From assembly GCA_028583605.1 (NCBI GenBank), contig CM053332.1:23840823-23904822 (forward strand): a stretch of 64,000 nt of DNA, read 5' to 3'. This DNA comes from Dastarcus helophoroides (Eukaryota; Arthropoda; Insecta; Coleoptera; Bothrideridae). Below, one piece after another: positions 10,601 to 22,682 of this stretch. Both the position numbers and the translations under genes were made by a program. Within the stretch, counting starts at the first letter, position 1, and each line of letters opens with the position of its first letter. Below the pieces are notes generated by a model that was not told where the DNA came from, ran no database searches, and saw only the letters and a list, made by a program, of their open reading frames with translations.

Positions 10601-13600
10601 TGAGTTGTTTGAATATTTTTTGAAAGCGATCTCGATGGCCTACTAAAATATCCGGGTCCTTTAAACTGCAGTGTAACCTAAATAATATTTTGACGCAATA
10701 GTCGTACAATTTAGAAGCGTCTTGTATGCACGGTATTAATGGGGCCAATCTGCATTGTCCGGCGCTGGTCATAGAATTCGATCTTGCCATATTTAAGGAG
10801 CCGAATACTAAAAATTAATAATATAAATTGCTTAATTTCGGACCAAAAAACTATAAAATTTGTGATAAATGTTCGCATACTCTGAAATTATATTCAGTGT
10901 GTTTAGCGATGTAAGGAAAATTTGATAATATTAAAAATAGCGGGCGTCTGCAACAATCTACGTAACCTTACGGTCCTCTGTTAAATTCTGAGGGTAAGTT
11001 AAAGAAAGAAAATAATAAGATGACGTACCGGCGGCTTGCAGATTTAATATGTTGTCCACATAATCGAACATCTCAACTGACATTTCGAAACTACAAATAT
11101 TATTCGATTATTGCGAATTGTAGGGCTAAAAATAAAAACGTTAACATTTCGCCAACTTACTAATTGTTAATGTCATTGCCCGCAATGGACTCCAATTCCT
11201 CCGCCGAGACACCTAAATGGCCGGGAAATCGCGGATTCCTTTTATGAAATTCTAATTTATTTATAAGAAGCGTCGTGTAGAGTTTAATCATTTTACCGTA
11301 ACCGTCGTTGATGTGACACTGCAAACAAAAATATTCAACTATCACTATTTAATCGGCAGATTCTTCAACGTGAAAGCTGAGATATTAAAAAGGCGTTCTA
11401 CTGGGAAAAACATACCCATAATTTCCCAATTTCGTCCAAGTAATGTTTATGTCTTTGGCTTTCCACTAGGCATAACGGGTGTCCTTCTCGTAGAATTTTA
11501 TGTACAACGTGGCATAATTTCCATGCCACGATTCTATCGTCTAATGCCGGTAACTTTATGGCGATGGACCAAAATATTCTCGCACCTTGAGTCTGGTAGG
11601 TACCGATAATGGCAGATCTAACATGTTTCTGTTTCACCGGGGTTTCTTGCCCATTTATAGCTTTATTGAGGGCTTGTTGCTGAAAAAAAAAATACCGCTA
11701 AGAAGATATTTTTACAAGGGACTAAATTCAAATGTGTAAATTTTTTATAATGTATTATTTACGAACTGACAATAAGCGAGCATAGCTGCACGAAAATATT
11801 ATTACGTATTGGGTTCGATTTAACAGATGCAACGAATTTAACGCTTAAAAAAACAGACCATTATACGACAACAAATAACATTAACACCTGGACATAAGTC
11901 ATCGTGGTGACACCAGTCGGATACGTTCATAAGACAGTCAATGTACTTCGCGATTTATATCACAATAATTCGTTACAGTACTGTCGTATGAAAATTTAAG
12001 CGGAACGGTAATAACATTTTTTCAGATTATGTCGACACATTCTGTTAAAACAGAAACGTTTTAAAATTAATTCGGCAAGTTAATCACGGGCAGACAAGAT
12101 TTAGTATAAAAATATTGAAATGGCATAAATCCGAGAGTCGTACTTTTCGGGAAAATAAACAATAGGAGTTAAAAAAAGTATACATGGTGATCGTCTATGG
12201 ATTATCCGATTTCAAGTCTTCGTGTTCTGATGTAACCAATAGATAATAATAATAATAATAATAATAATCAGTAAAGAAAGTTCTTAAATGAGATTTCGTC
12301 TATATTATATAAACGTTATAAAAACTTTCGTTTGTCATTCATATACCACCAATATTCATAAAAAATGTGGGGAGATATAAATAATAAAAAAAAACAGCAA
12401 ATTGATTACTGAAATAGCAAATAAACTTTTTACTGCATTTTTTGAGAAATCTTATTATTTTATATGTAGGCAACATTTTATATAATTTATATTCAATTCC
12501 AAATTTAAATGAAATGTTACATGTCAAACTGATGTTATTCTGCTAAGGCCATACAATAGATTAAGAGGATTTGTGAATTTTGAGGTCGATTTTCTTAATT
12601 GTAGTTAAAGTCAAATTTCCAAACCAAAATAAGGATTTTGAAAAAAGTTAATATTTAAAAAAAAAATTAAATTTTTAAAAATTTTACTTTAAAACTTCTA
12701 TTTTTATTCCAAATTTGTGCCTCTTTCTGAAATTTTTGCTTTTTTCAAAAATTTCGACATTTTTTAAAAATTCATCCATTTTTCAAAATTTTAAAAATTA
12801 TTCGAAAATTCCGAACTATTTTGAAAAGTATTTTTGAAAATTCCATCGTTTTTTTGAGTTTTCGATTTTTTAAGAATTTGATTTTTTTCAAAATGTCACT
12901 TTTTTGAAAATTTTGACTTTCAAATATTTCGACCATTTTTTAAAATTTATTCATCTTTTTTAAAATTTCGTTTTCTTAAATGTCGACATCTTTGAAGATC
13001 TAATTTTCAAAATTTAAAAAGTTTTTGGAAACAGGTTATTTATTTTTCTAAATTTTTACTTTTTAGAAAATTTAAAACTTTCAAAATTAAAAAATTATTT
13101 TGATACTTTTTTATTTTGAAGTTTTTTGGAAAATTTTGACTTTTTTCAAAAGTTGCTTTTATTGGTTTATTGACCATTGCTTTGGAAACGACACGAATTT
13201 TTTTTGAAAATTTCTACTTTTTTGTAAATTTTTTTGTTGAAAATTTTAACTTTTTGTGAAATTGTGGGAATTTCTGAAACTTTTAATTTAAAACTTCTAT
13301 TTTTTTTTCAAATTTGTGTCTGAAACTTTGCTTTTTTCAAAAATTTCGACATTTTCTAAAAATTCATCCATTTTTCAAAATTTTGAAAATTGTTCGAAAA
13401 TTTCGAGTATTTTTGAAAATTCCATTGCTTTTTTAAGTTTTCGATTTTTTTAGAAACTTAATTTTTTTCAAAATGTCACTTTTTTGAAAATTTTGATTCA
13501 AAAATTTCGATCTTTTTTAAAAATTTATTCGTCTTTTTTAAAAAGTTCGTTTTGTTAAATGTTTTTTTCAAAATTTTAAAATTTTTTCGAAACAAGTAGT

Positions 13601-16600
13601 TTTTTCAAAATTATCTATTTTTCGAAATTTTGAATAGTTCAAATTTAAAATAAAAACTCATTTGAACTCATTGAAGATTTAATTGGAAATGTTCAAAAAA
13701 ATTATAAATAATATTTTGAAAAAAATTCGAGCTTTTAAAAAAAAAGTCAAGTTTTCATAGTCGAAATTTTGAAAAAAAATAGAAGTTTTAAATTAAAATT
13801 TTCAGAAATTCCCACAATTTCACAAAAAGTTAAAATTTTCAAAAAAAAGAATTTTCAAAAAAGTAGAAATTTTGAAAAAAGTCGACGTTTTGAAATGGGG
13901 TCGTAATTTTTAGAAAAATTCGAAATTTTACGAATTGGTCGAATATTTTAAAATGCATCTCACTAAAAGAAAAATCAAAATTTTTAAATAAAGGATCCAC
14001 AATTTGCAAAAAATGTCGAAATTTTGAAAATAGTCGAAATTTTTAAGTGTTTCAAATATGTTTAATTTTGAAATATGGTTAAAATTTTGAAAAATTCGAA
14101 CATTTGAAAAAACGGAAATTAAAAAAAAAAGTCGAAAATATTAGACAAGTGCAGATTTAATAGGTTAAATTTTTTTTAAAAAAGTCGAATTTTTTTGACA
14201 CTTTGATCTTTCTAAATTTTGAGAAATATACAAAAATATATAAAAAATTTAAGGATAAGGCAAAAATTTTCAAAAACTTTTAAATTCCCTAAAGAAGTCA
14301 AAATTTTGAAAATGAAGTTTTCAAACAAATAGGTCGACATTTTATAGTCCAAATTAAAAAAAAATCAAAACTTTAAAAAGGTAGACACATTCAAAAGATC
14401 TGAGAATTATTATCGAGTTTTTAAAATAATTAGAAATTTTAAACAAGTTTAAATTTTGAATAATTGGGAAATTTTCACTCAAATTATCAATAAAAATCAA
14501 AATTTTCGAAACCGGAATATTGAAAACATGTCAAAAATTATCAAATATATCGAGGTTTTCAAAAGTCGAAATGTTGAGAAATTTAAAGTTTGAAAAAAGT
14601 TTAAAAATTTTAGTAGTTAAAATTTTGAACCAAAGTTGAAGATTTTTTAAAAAAGATTGAAATTTTAGGTCAACAAAATTAAAACTTTGAAAAAATGTTA
14701 AACTTCTCATAAAACGTCAAGATTTAAAAAAAATCGAAATTTTGAAAGAATTTCGAAAGTTAAAAAGTAGCCAAATTTTAAAAAAAACAAAAATAGTCCA
14801 AAATGTGAAAAAAATCGACATTTTATAAAATGTCTCCATTTCAAAAAATCGAAACTGCAAATTATTCGAAATTTGGAAAAACGGTCGACATTGAAAAAAC
14901 TGTCGAAATTATTGAGAAAAGAAATTTTCAATAAAAATATTATAGTTTTTCACAAAAAAATGATGAAATTTTAAAAAGTCAAAAGTCCAGTTTTAAAAAA
15001 TTTTCGAAAATAGAGATACTTTTAAAAGAGTAGAAGCACATTTTCGGAAAAGTCAATACTTAAAAATAAAATAAAGTTGAAATTACAAGAAAAAGTCTAA
15101 ATTTTGGAATAAAATCGAAATTTGGAAAAATCCAGTTTTTCAGAAAACGCGACATTATTCAAAAATTTTCATTGTCAAGTTTTCTAAGAAAGCTTAAATT
15201 TTCGAAAAGTTGCATTTTAAAAATGTCGAAATTTCTAGTTGAAATTTTAAAGTTAAAATTTTGAAGAAATCGATATTTTAGATCAAACATAAAACGCTAA
15301 ACATTGTCGCAGCACCCCCATTAGTTTTGGTTACGAGCCGCCACTGCTAATGTTGCAAACAATATCAAATTAAACATAATAGCAAAAACGTGACTTAAAT
15401 AAACAATAACGAGTCGTTTTTATAAATAAACCTACAGATGCATATAATAAACAATCCGATTTAAATTAACATTTACCGCAATACGAAAGTAAATCAGTTG
15501 ATGCTAAATTTAAAAAAAAATCTAATTGACGTTAATTCAGCTTCTGATTCTGATCTGAAGTTAACGCAAACTGTAGTGTTTTCTAGAAATTTTGAAATTT
15601 GTTTTCCAAAAGATGGACTTTCATATTACAAAATCGAATTGTTTTTAATAAATTTCAAGTTTTCCACAATATCTGTGTACTTTTCTAAATACCGAGCTTA
15701 ATGTTGTAAATATCGAATTTGAAAATTTGTTTTAGAAATTTAGTTAATTTTTTTATAAGCTTGGCTGTTTAAATATTTTCAAAATTTAAATATGTTTATA
15801 AATTTTTCTTCTAAATTTTAACATTTCGAAAATGTTAATTTCAAAAGAACTATCAAGTGTACAAAAAGTTTTCTAACTTAGTGTGCTGCTGTCATTTTTT
15901 TACATTCACGTATGTTCCTTGATCCATACTCACTAAATTGACATTTAACCAGTGGCGGCTGGTCTTAAAGAGCGCAAGAGCGCGCGCTCCTCGTGAAATG
16001 AGCGATCTATTCTTTTCTGTTTAATGTAAAAGACTTGGATTTATCACATCTTTAAACACATAATAATGACATATTAATTAACTAATAATACTTGTGAATC
16101 ACTTGGAATAAAATACACCAACGTTTGATTCCATTATATATATTAAATATTATAAGGAAATTTAAATAAGTTGGTGCGCGCAGAATTATTCACCTAGCGA
16201 GGGTGCCGTGCGATGCCTATGAACGGTCTTCACGGGATACGGAGAAATAAACTACAGAACACCACGTTAAAGTTAGCCGAGGTACGCCGCTCCGCGCATG
16301 TGCGATATTGCCAAATGGTGAGTACGAGTCAGAGTTTGGAGTGTGCATTTACGTTTATGATGCTAAATGCATAGGTCCCGGCTGATCTGATTGCGATTGC
16401 TAATTGTGCCACTTACAGGCCTAACTGCCAATAGTACCGCTATTCACAAAGAGATAGCAGTACCCATTCTAAGGTCTAATTATTCATTTATAGATTTGGA
16501 TTTAAACAATTTTGATAAGAAAGTAACGAAGACTTTATTTCTTTACGAGATCGTAGAGCGGATTTTGTTTTAAAAAATATTTTTTTTGTGTTTTTGTAGA

Positions 16601-19600
16601 GTTTAATTAGAACCTTGTAATAAAATATATTTTATTTTCAAAGCAGTTTTCATGAAATGGAAATTATAAGATGGTAATTAAATTTAATTGGTAAAAATAC
16701 TAATAAATGTCACACCTTTTGTGTTTCTCTTAAATTTAATATCTTGCTATGACACTGAAGTCACCTAAACTCTTAACTACTAATATTTTTGCATCTGCGC
16801 AACCCTGTTAAAAAGTCACCAGCCGCCACTGCATTTAACCGTGACATAAAAATTCTGAAGATTGTTTCGAAAGTAGGATTCAACAATAAAAGATTTGTCT
16901 TCTGTTGTAACATCAAATCAGTAAAATATTTTTTAGGGTTATGTTTGTTCATCAGTCTCTCGATCAAGTAAGGAATATACGCAAATATGACAAAAAATAA
17001 CAGCAGCACACTGGATTAGAAAACTTTTTGTACACACGATATTAATTTGGTTCCGAAAATGGTCACCATTGGTTAAGGCGGCGGACTTTGCTCGATAGGT
17101 CGCGAGTTCAAATCCCGGCGACGATCACGCATGTTTAATTCTATGTCACGTCTTATAGCTGCATAATATTGTTAACATTAGATCATATCAGTAAGGCAAA
17201 TTAATGCGATGGTGACGCGAAACTAGTTCTAAAATCCTACGGCCTTGAACATAAATCTACATTTTATTTATCTTTTCTCAGTTACTGTTAACGAAGGAAA
17301 ATAAGAACTAAATGTTAGAGGTTTTCTAACCTTATGATTGAAAAAAAGAAGCAGTTTTTAAATATGGGAAGAGGGATGTTCGGGTAATTATTGAACACCT
17401 CGAAAGCTTCTGACCTTGATGGTATTCCCGCTATTGTTCTTAAGAAGAGCGTCCCAGAATTGACACATGTCCTGTCCTAAGCAAATTGTTCACACTCCCT
17501 TACAACAAAGGTGTACTTCCTAACATCTGGAAATCTGCTAGGGTGCAGCCTGTCCTTAAAAAGGGAAAAAGGAATCTGGCTAACAACTATCGCCCTATAT
17601 CTTTGTTACCCGTTATATCTAAAGTGATAGAAAAGGTTATCAACATCGAGATTCTCAAATATCTAGAGGAAAAGAGAATCATCTCCAACAGACAATACGG
17701 TTTTAGACAACAACGTTCCACTGGCGATCTACTGGCATATGTTACTCATATCTGTAGCTCAGCTACGGAAAAACATGGTAAGGTTAGTATTGTGGCACTG
17801 GATATCTCAAAGGCTTTCGACAGAGTCTGTTACCGATCTCTCCTCGCCAAATTAACATCTTATGATCTTCCTCCTGGGCTCTGTCATTTGATATTCAATT
17901 TTCTCGCTGACAGATCTCTCCAGGTCGTCGTCGATGGCATCTCATTCGAGATATTTGCGATCAACGCAGAGGTGCCTCAGAGGTCTGTTCTGTCTCTTTC
18001 TCTATTTCTGTTACACATAAACGATCTCTTAGCTTCAACTTCCAATCCTATATACGGCTACGCAGGTGACAGTAACCCTGTGTCATCTTTTTTCTCCAAC
18101 AAACCATTATCTATCGCTGCTTCGGATCGACTAAGGGAACAGCAGATACAGATGATTAATCGGGATCTCCAGATTATTCTGGAATGGGGTAAGAACAATT
18201 TGGTCGATTTCAATGCTTCAAAAACTCAGGTCGCGGTTTTCTTTAAGAAAACATCAAGGGATAATGCAACAAACATACTAATGGACAGTGAAATCCTTCC
18301 GATGGGATCTAATCTATCTATCCTAGGAGTGAATGCGAGCATTAACTTCTCTTGGAATGATCATATGCGAACCATTGTCAAATCCGCTTCTCAGAAGCTA
18401 GGCTTTCTTTTTAGAGCTAAAAAGGACTTTATATCTCATCAGCTATTAACACTATACAAAGCTCAAGTTAGGGCAACACTAGCCAATACTGTTCTCAGGT
18501 TTGGCGTTCAGCTCCAAAATACACTTTAGCTCTCTTGGGTTCAATTCAAAGAGCGATTCGCCTGATTGATGACACGAGAGTCTGACCGATTCTCTCCAAA
18601 CACTAAAGCACAGGCGTATGATTGGTGACTTGTCTTTTTTTCTACAAGTACTATCATGGAAGATGCTCGCAGGAACTAATAGGATTGATCCCCCCAAGGG
18701 CAAAATTCTTGAGGTATACTAGACAGTCGGAAACAGCAAATTCCTGTGCGGTCCAGCTTGACAAAGTGAGGACTTCAGCCTACGAAGACTCTTTTTTCTA
18801 TAGAACAACCAAGTTATGAAACATGTTACCAAAAGGAATTTTCCCCAAAAATTACAACCTAGCCTTGTTTAAGAAGGCGGTTCATCGCTATCTATCCTTG
18901 TTTCAGTGCTTTGAAAGCATAATGGGGTTACCCTTTGCGAGTGGATTAAACTTAAAAAAAAATCAATCACACCCGGAAAACATAGTTATATTCAACGGAA
19001 CTGGAATAAATTCAAAATAACGAAAACTTCTGCCTGTAAATATTTTCCTTCATCACAAATTAAACTGCTTTTTTTTTCATAGTAACCCGCTTTCCCTCTC
19101 GATAGTTGTGACTGAAATTCCCAGATTCCTTTGTAGTAAGTGCAACATTCATAGTAAATTTTAAATCACACAACAATAAAGCGCGTTAGCAATGATTTTA
19201 TCGCAATCGATTTCGTTACCATAACCTTAACCCAAACACCATTAGAAATGCATTAAAAAAAAACAGTAATGTTTACTTACGTAGCGTTCAAAGTCCTTGA
19301 CTGTGTACACTTTAGCCATTAAAAAGGTCCATGAAAAGCATGCAGTAAAAAACTAATAGTATTTCATGCAAATCTGAAAATTAGTCAGCTGATATAACAA
19401 CGTACCTAAGAAGTTATTTATCACTTGTTAGTTTTTTTTTTAATATTTCAAAACCTTATCAATAATTGAGACAATGCTGATTACTAACTTAGATATTAAA
19501 TACAATACCAGGCATTTATTATAAAAATACGTAATAATGCGTGCGTAATTTCAAATTAAATTGTAAAAGTTAATATCGCTAATTAAATTAAAATGAAACG

Positions 19601-22414
19601 GTACAATGACCCATTTCATGCATCTAGAACAACTCTACCATATATTATGTACATTACACATAGTTTTCTATTTTTCCCCAGTTATCCAGTGGCGAAAATA
19701 ATAAGACAATAAATAAAGCGTATTTCTTTCAGGATCTAAATAGTTATTTAAAAATAAATGACTTTTAACAACTATTTCGGCTTTTTTTAGTCCTAGATTT
19801 TTCAAAAATATTAAAATGTTTTTTTTGTTAGTCATAAAATTCGTAATTTTAGGAAATTTAATATTTATAACTATTATTGGGAAGCTAATGGTTTTTTTTA
19901 GTCGTCATCATTCTTTGTTTAATATATGAAGATGGCCATCAAATGAAATCCCACTATCGCTGAATCTCGAATAGGGATGTAACGAACGTTGGTTTTCTCA
20001 TATTCGCGAATGTTGGATTTTGCACTGGCACTTGGATAATTTTGTGAAAAAAGTCTCAATTTTCAGAAAAATCCAGTTTTTAAAAATATTTCTCTCTTAT
20101 TTTTTATTTTCATTTAAATCTTTACAATCCCAAAATTTACAAGAAGTTGTTTTCTCTAAATTTCTTAAAAATATTATTCTCAACATTTTTAAAATTTTCA
20201 TTAAAATTTCAGTTCAATTTTAGAAAAATAAAATTTTGAGAAGTCGAATTTTGGATGAAAAGCTCAATTTTAAGTAGAAATTTCTATAAACGTAAGATAT
20301 TTAGTCAAAACCTCGAGAATAAGATGAATTTTAAGAAATAGATTAAAATGTTCGGACAGGGAAACCTCGAGAAAAATTTTTAGAGGATAGAGTATCTCTC
20401 TGAATATGATAGCTTGGTTATCGAAACGCGTTAGAGCACCCTCTGTTGTGTTTTTTAATCTTACTTGGTTTCAGGGGACAAGATTTGCATTTCAATTTTT
20501 AAAGATAACCAAGGATAAAGTAGAATTTTAGGTATAAAGTCATAATTTAGAAAAACATATTATAATAAAAACAAACAGTTTTCGGAATTTTCAGGCAATC
20601 AAATTTAATATAAAAACCTGATTTTTGGAAAAACTTGAAAAATATCGAAATTTCGAGAGAAATACCATTTTCGATGTAAAAATGGAGTTTCGAAAACCCA
20701 AACAAATTTTCAAAAATCAAAATTTCAGAGAAAAACTAAATAATATTGAAATTTCCAGAAAAAAAAGTTGTAAATTCGACCCAGAGAGAGTCAAATTTTG
20801 TCTAAAATATTAAGAGAAAAAGTCGAAATGTTAAGAAAAGAAGTCGACATTTCTCAACTACATATTCTTTTTTTAACGGCTGCCTGAGTGAAAGATAAGC
20901 CCCTGCCCCATTGTGACGTTAGAAAATATTGAGATATACGTCGAAATTATAAAAAAACAAGTTGGAATTCAAGTTTTCTGGAATTTTTGTCTTTTTTACA
21001 AAAATACTTTTTTGCAAAGATCTATCAAATTTGGAAAAAAGGGCGAAGTTCGATAAACAAATCGAAATTTGCAGTTAAATGAAGTTAAAAAAAAGTCGAA
21101 ATTTTCAAAAAAACTCGAATTTTGAGAAATGAAATTTGGAAAAAAACACGCATTTTGAGATAAGAATTCGAAATTTTGAGAAGTTAATAAAAGATGTCGA
21201 ATTTTGATAAAAACCGAATTTTAGAATAAATTCGATAATTCAAAAAAAAGAGAAATTTTGTAAAATGAGTTTCTCTCTGAAGATGACAGCTTGGCTGTCG
21301 AAACGCGTTAGAGCAACCTTTGTTGTGTTTTTTAATTTTTCTTGGTTTCAGGGGACAAGTTCTGTGTTTCAATTTTTGTAAAATGATATCGATTTTGGGA
21401 AAAAAGTCGAAATTTCGAAATTTCAAGGAAAGGCTAATTTTCTTTAAAAAAAAATGAACATTTCTGGAAAAGGTTCCCGCAGTTGGGAAAATTAATTTTC
21501 GGTTGGCTGTATGAACCAGGGGAGAGCAAGGTTCCCATTCGTTACATCACTAACCTCGAAAGTGCGAAAATGTTCTCTTTTATGACGTTAGCATTTTCTA
21601 ATCATTTTGGCAATGCTGCAAAAAAGGAAAAAGGATGCTTATTGCACAAGATAAATAAAAATCAGAAAGCTAACTCTCATCACGTGACCGTTTGAGTCCC
21701 GTGACCTTCGAACCCGTCTATGTTAAAAAGTGCCAGTGCAGTAGAGATGGCAAGAGATTTTAAAAGAATCGAGTCCGGTTATGTATCCAACTCTTGGACC
21801 CTTTTCTTTAGAATTGAAGTATCATATTTCGTTCTAACAATGTTAGTGTAGGATTTAATTCTTATAAGTAATTCGTACAATTACTCAAATGTTATCAAAA
21901 CACAATAATTGAAATAATGTGCCTATGTAAAAAAGCTGTTTATAACAATTCGAGGTTACAGGCTGTCTGCATCGACCATAAAGAGATAAGACAAGAGTTA
22001 AACTTCTGGTTGTTACTTATTTTGTACTTACTGTTTGTTGTTATTGGTTTATCTTTAACAGGAAGTGTACCTCGGCGGAACAGACTGTATATAGTAAACG
22101 GGAATTTCAATTTTAATTCATCAAATTACGCTAAGCTACATCAGTTAATTTACGCGAAAAACACCCTATGTACATATACAATCATATATTTGTGGTGAAT
22201 CATCTATGTATAATTTATATTCGATACAATTAAAACTGTCTACATGTGAAGGAAAAATTATTAATAATACAAAAAACATGAACGATACACTGTCGTTTGA
22301 CACAATTTATAACCAATTTAATTAACACACCTGCGATTTTTCGAAGAGCTCCCTTTCGATTTCTAAGCTGGTTTTTCTCGGATGCAAAACACGTGGCAAA
22401 GACAATGAGGCCAT
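7618..22414 (-). CDS. Hip1: Huntingtin-interacting protein 1 / Sla2 family endocytic adaptor
   Basis: Fourteen coding exons, all phases compatible, give 971 residues: 22414-22331, 11679-11416, 11318-11161, 11090-11029, 10807-10530, 10478-10070, 10015-9933, 9883-9677, 9619-9448, 9406-9095, 9032-8788, 8736-8584, 8190-8090 and 8005-7618. Family members link phosphoinositides and clathrin to actin during endocytosis. Residues ~29-282 form the ANTH domain (NPRFPGHLG, AGQCRLAPLIPCI, GHRDRF). Residues ~283-570 are a long charged coiled coil. From ~700 comes the I/LWEQ (THATCH) actin-binding region (SGVKLEVN, EISASTAQLVVASRVKAD) ending in RVLELEKELELERYRLSALR. The length is close to human HIP1. Most donors are GTAAGT-like, but the donor of the exon ending at 9448 (GTCGCG) is weak and that boundary is uncertain. 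A minus-strand AATAAA lies at 7571-7566. Introns carry a LINE, hAT and MITE copies. Confidence 0.92.
8378..8500 (+). repeat. Solo end of a small inverted-repeat MITE in a Hip1 intron
   Basis: The run CTGTCATTTTTTAGCATGTT and the following ~60 bases match the left ends of the MITE copies at 15857 and 57394, including the terminal AAATTGACATTTA. Only one end is present, between Hip1 exons 8190-8090 and 8736-8584. Confidence 0.6.
12241..12269. repeat. (AAT)n microsatellite
   Basis: About nine perfect ATA/AAT trinucleotides in the Hip1 first intron. The remainder of 11680-12560 is AT-rich intron with nothing else recognised. Confidence 0.85.
12560..15300. repeat. Degenerate AT-rich array with a strand-polarity switch
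   Basis: Imperfect reiteration of a core like CGAAATTTTGAAAAAAGT fills 2.7 kb of intron. To the left of about 13,660 the motif reads mostly as TTTTGACTTTTTT; to the right it reads as the complement. Segments at ~13203-13320 and ~13770-13870 are near reverse complements (they share GAAATTGTGGGAATTTCTGA and its complement). Segments at ~12720-12820 and ~13310-13420 are direct repeats of each other. The array ends at a hAT-type terminus at ~15311-15345 (GCAGCACCCCC then CCGCCACTG), so it is probably the internal part of a decayed transposon. Confidence 0.75.
15311..15345 (-). mobile_element. Right terminus of a hAT-like non-autonomous element
   Basis: GCAGCACCCCC followed by GAGCCGCCACTG is the reverse complement of the element ends at 43003 and about 62952 (CAGTGGCGGCTGGCG ... 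GCAGCACCCCC). The partner end was not found at the other side of the array. The stretch 15346-15856 that follows is AT-rich intron with weak traces of the degenerate array. Confidence 0.6.
15857..17035. mobile_element. Small inverted-repeat MITE, split by a hAT insertion
   Basis: The left end GTGTACAAAAAGTTTTCTAA and the right end, its reverse complement at 17016-17035, continue as inverted repeats for about 70 bases (GTGTGCTGCTGT, then TTCCTTGATC / TTCCTTACTTGATC). Removing the nested hAT and its duplication leaves about 290 bases. A second copy, also split, is at 57394-58676, and a solo end at 8378. I found no clear target duplication. Confidence 0.75.
15950..16831 (+). mobile_element. hAT-family non-autonomous element, 882 bp
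   Basis: The ends are CAGTGGCGGCTGGT and ACCAGCCGCCACTG. A perfect 8-bp duplication CATTTAAC flanks it (15942-15949 and 16832-16839), the length expected for hAT transposition. No transposase frame survives inside. An inverted-orientation copy of nearly the same length is at 48302-49182. It is nested in the MITE at 15857-17035, so it is the younger insertion. Confidence 0.9.
17060..17130 (+). repeat. tRNA-like head of a SINE or tRNA pseudogene
   Basis: An A-box-like TGGTTAAGGCGG at 17070-17081 and a B-box-like GAGTTCAAATCCC at 17104-17116 have tRNA-like spacing. The bases that should form the acceptor stem do not pair and the T stem has mismatches, so this is not a working tRNA. It looks like an RNA polymerase III promoter carried by a SINE. 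The tail may extend to about 17290 but its end is unclear. Confidence 0.55.
17385..19018 (+). pseudogene. 5'-truncated, degenerate non-LTR retrotransposon (jockey/CR1-like reverse transcriptase)
   Basis: The frame 17486-18529 encodes reverse transcriptase from the fingers (NYRPISLLPVISKVIEKV) through ALDISKAFDRV to the thumb. An upstream piece at about 17398-17475 (SKASDLDGIPAIVLKKS) is one frameshift away. Beyond the stop at 18529 the usual C-terminal region continues in broken frames to about 19018 (RLIDDTRV, CSQELIGLIPP, NMLPKGIFP). The active site that is normally Y-A-D-D reads YAGD at ~18058-18069, so the first catalytic aspartate is lost. The pre-active-site motif reads EVPQRSV instead of GVPQGSV. 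Host context is a Hip1 intron, antisense to Hip1. A shorter relative is at 37293-38372. Confidence 0.88.
19281..19319 (-). CDS. Hip1: Possible alternative first coding exon of Hip1
   Basis: Inside the first intron, the minus strand has an ATG opening 13 codons, MAKVYTVKDFERY, followed at once by a consensus donor GTAAGTAAA. The exon ends in phase 0, the same phase as exon 1, so it would join cleanly to the exon beginning QQALNKAIN at 11679. It would replace the 28-residue N-terminus with a different 13-residue one. The use of two promoters is inference; no transcript evidence is available here. Confidence 0.5.
19320..19984. other. Hip1 first-intron sequence, nothing recognised
   Basis: AT-rich intron sequence with no repeat family, RNA or coding signal that I can identify. 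If the alternative exon at 19281-19319 is real, its promoter should lie here. Confidence 0.5.
19985..21480. repeat. Degenerate AT-rich array with two single arms of the palindromic repeat
   Basis: The same GTCGAAATTTTGAAAAA-type motif recurs through the interval. Single arms of the palindromic repeat (GAAACGCGTTAGAGCA, then TTGGTTTCAGGGGACAAG) occur at about 20395-20510 and 21265-21385. A patch GGCTGCCTGAGTGAA at ~20878 and another GGGGAGAGCAA near 21520 recur with the same spacing logic at ~49494 and ~50056, which marks these arrays as copies of a larger dispersed element. Confidence 0.7.
21680..22015 (+). repeat. Dispersed repeat, left copy of an inverted pair around Hip1 exon 1
   Basis: From CACGTGACCGTTTGAGTCCC to GACAAGAGTTAACTTC-like sequence this matches, in inverse orientation, 25275-25615. 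Shared blocks include GTCCCGTGA, CCCGTCTATGTT, GTGCAGTAGAGATGG and TTAGTGTAGGATTTAATTC. Identity by eye is roughly four in five bases. No terminal signature identifies the family. Confidence 0.7.
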
Positions 22415-22682
22415 TATCTTTAAAGATAATAATATAAATGATGTTGCATTAAAACAGTAAAGTAAACAATATAATTGTATGAGGTAAGACAGACAACACC
22501 CGCACAACACTAACAATAATGATAAATACAAATGAATCAACGTAACATAGTTACATTTAGTTCGATAAGTTGGCGGTTGGTAGCGCCGTTGATTGAATGT
22601 AAATCAACAGTAACGCCAACTACTCTTCTTGGGTAGCGCACGTTTTCTATATTGGGAAACCTGCTTCCATTTTGTTGGCTTC
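22415..22682 (-). promoter_or_regulatory. Probable 5' UTR/promoter interval of Hip1
   Basis: Only about 270 bases separate the Hip1 start codon (22414) from a transposon end at 22683. No TATA box is evident. If the gene's core promoter is here, the transposon lies immediately upstream of it. Confidence 0.35.

Noticed and set aside
14707..14931. Phe-rich open frames in the AT-rich arrays (also around 49781, 51956 and 54887)
   Set aside because: Low-complexity products of the degenerate CGAAATTTT repeat; no family resemblance.
17060..17130. Functional tRNA gene
   Set aside because: A and B boxes are present, but the acceptor stem does not pair and the T stem has mismatches.
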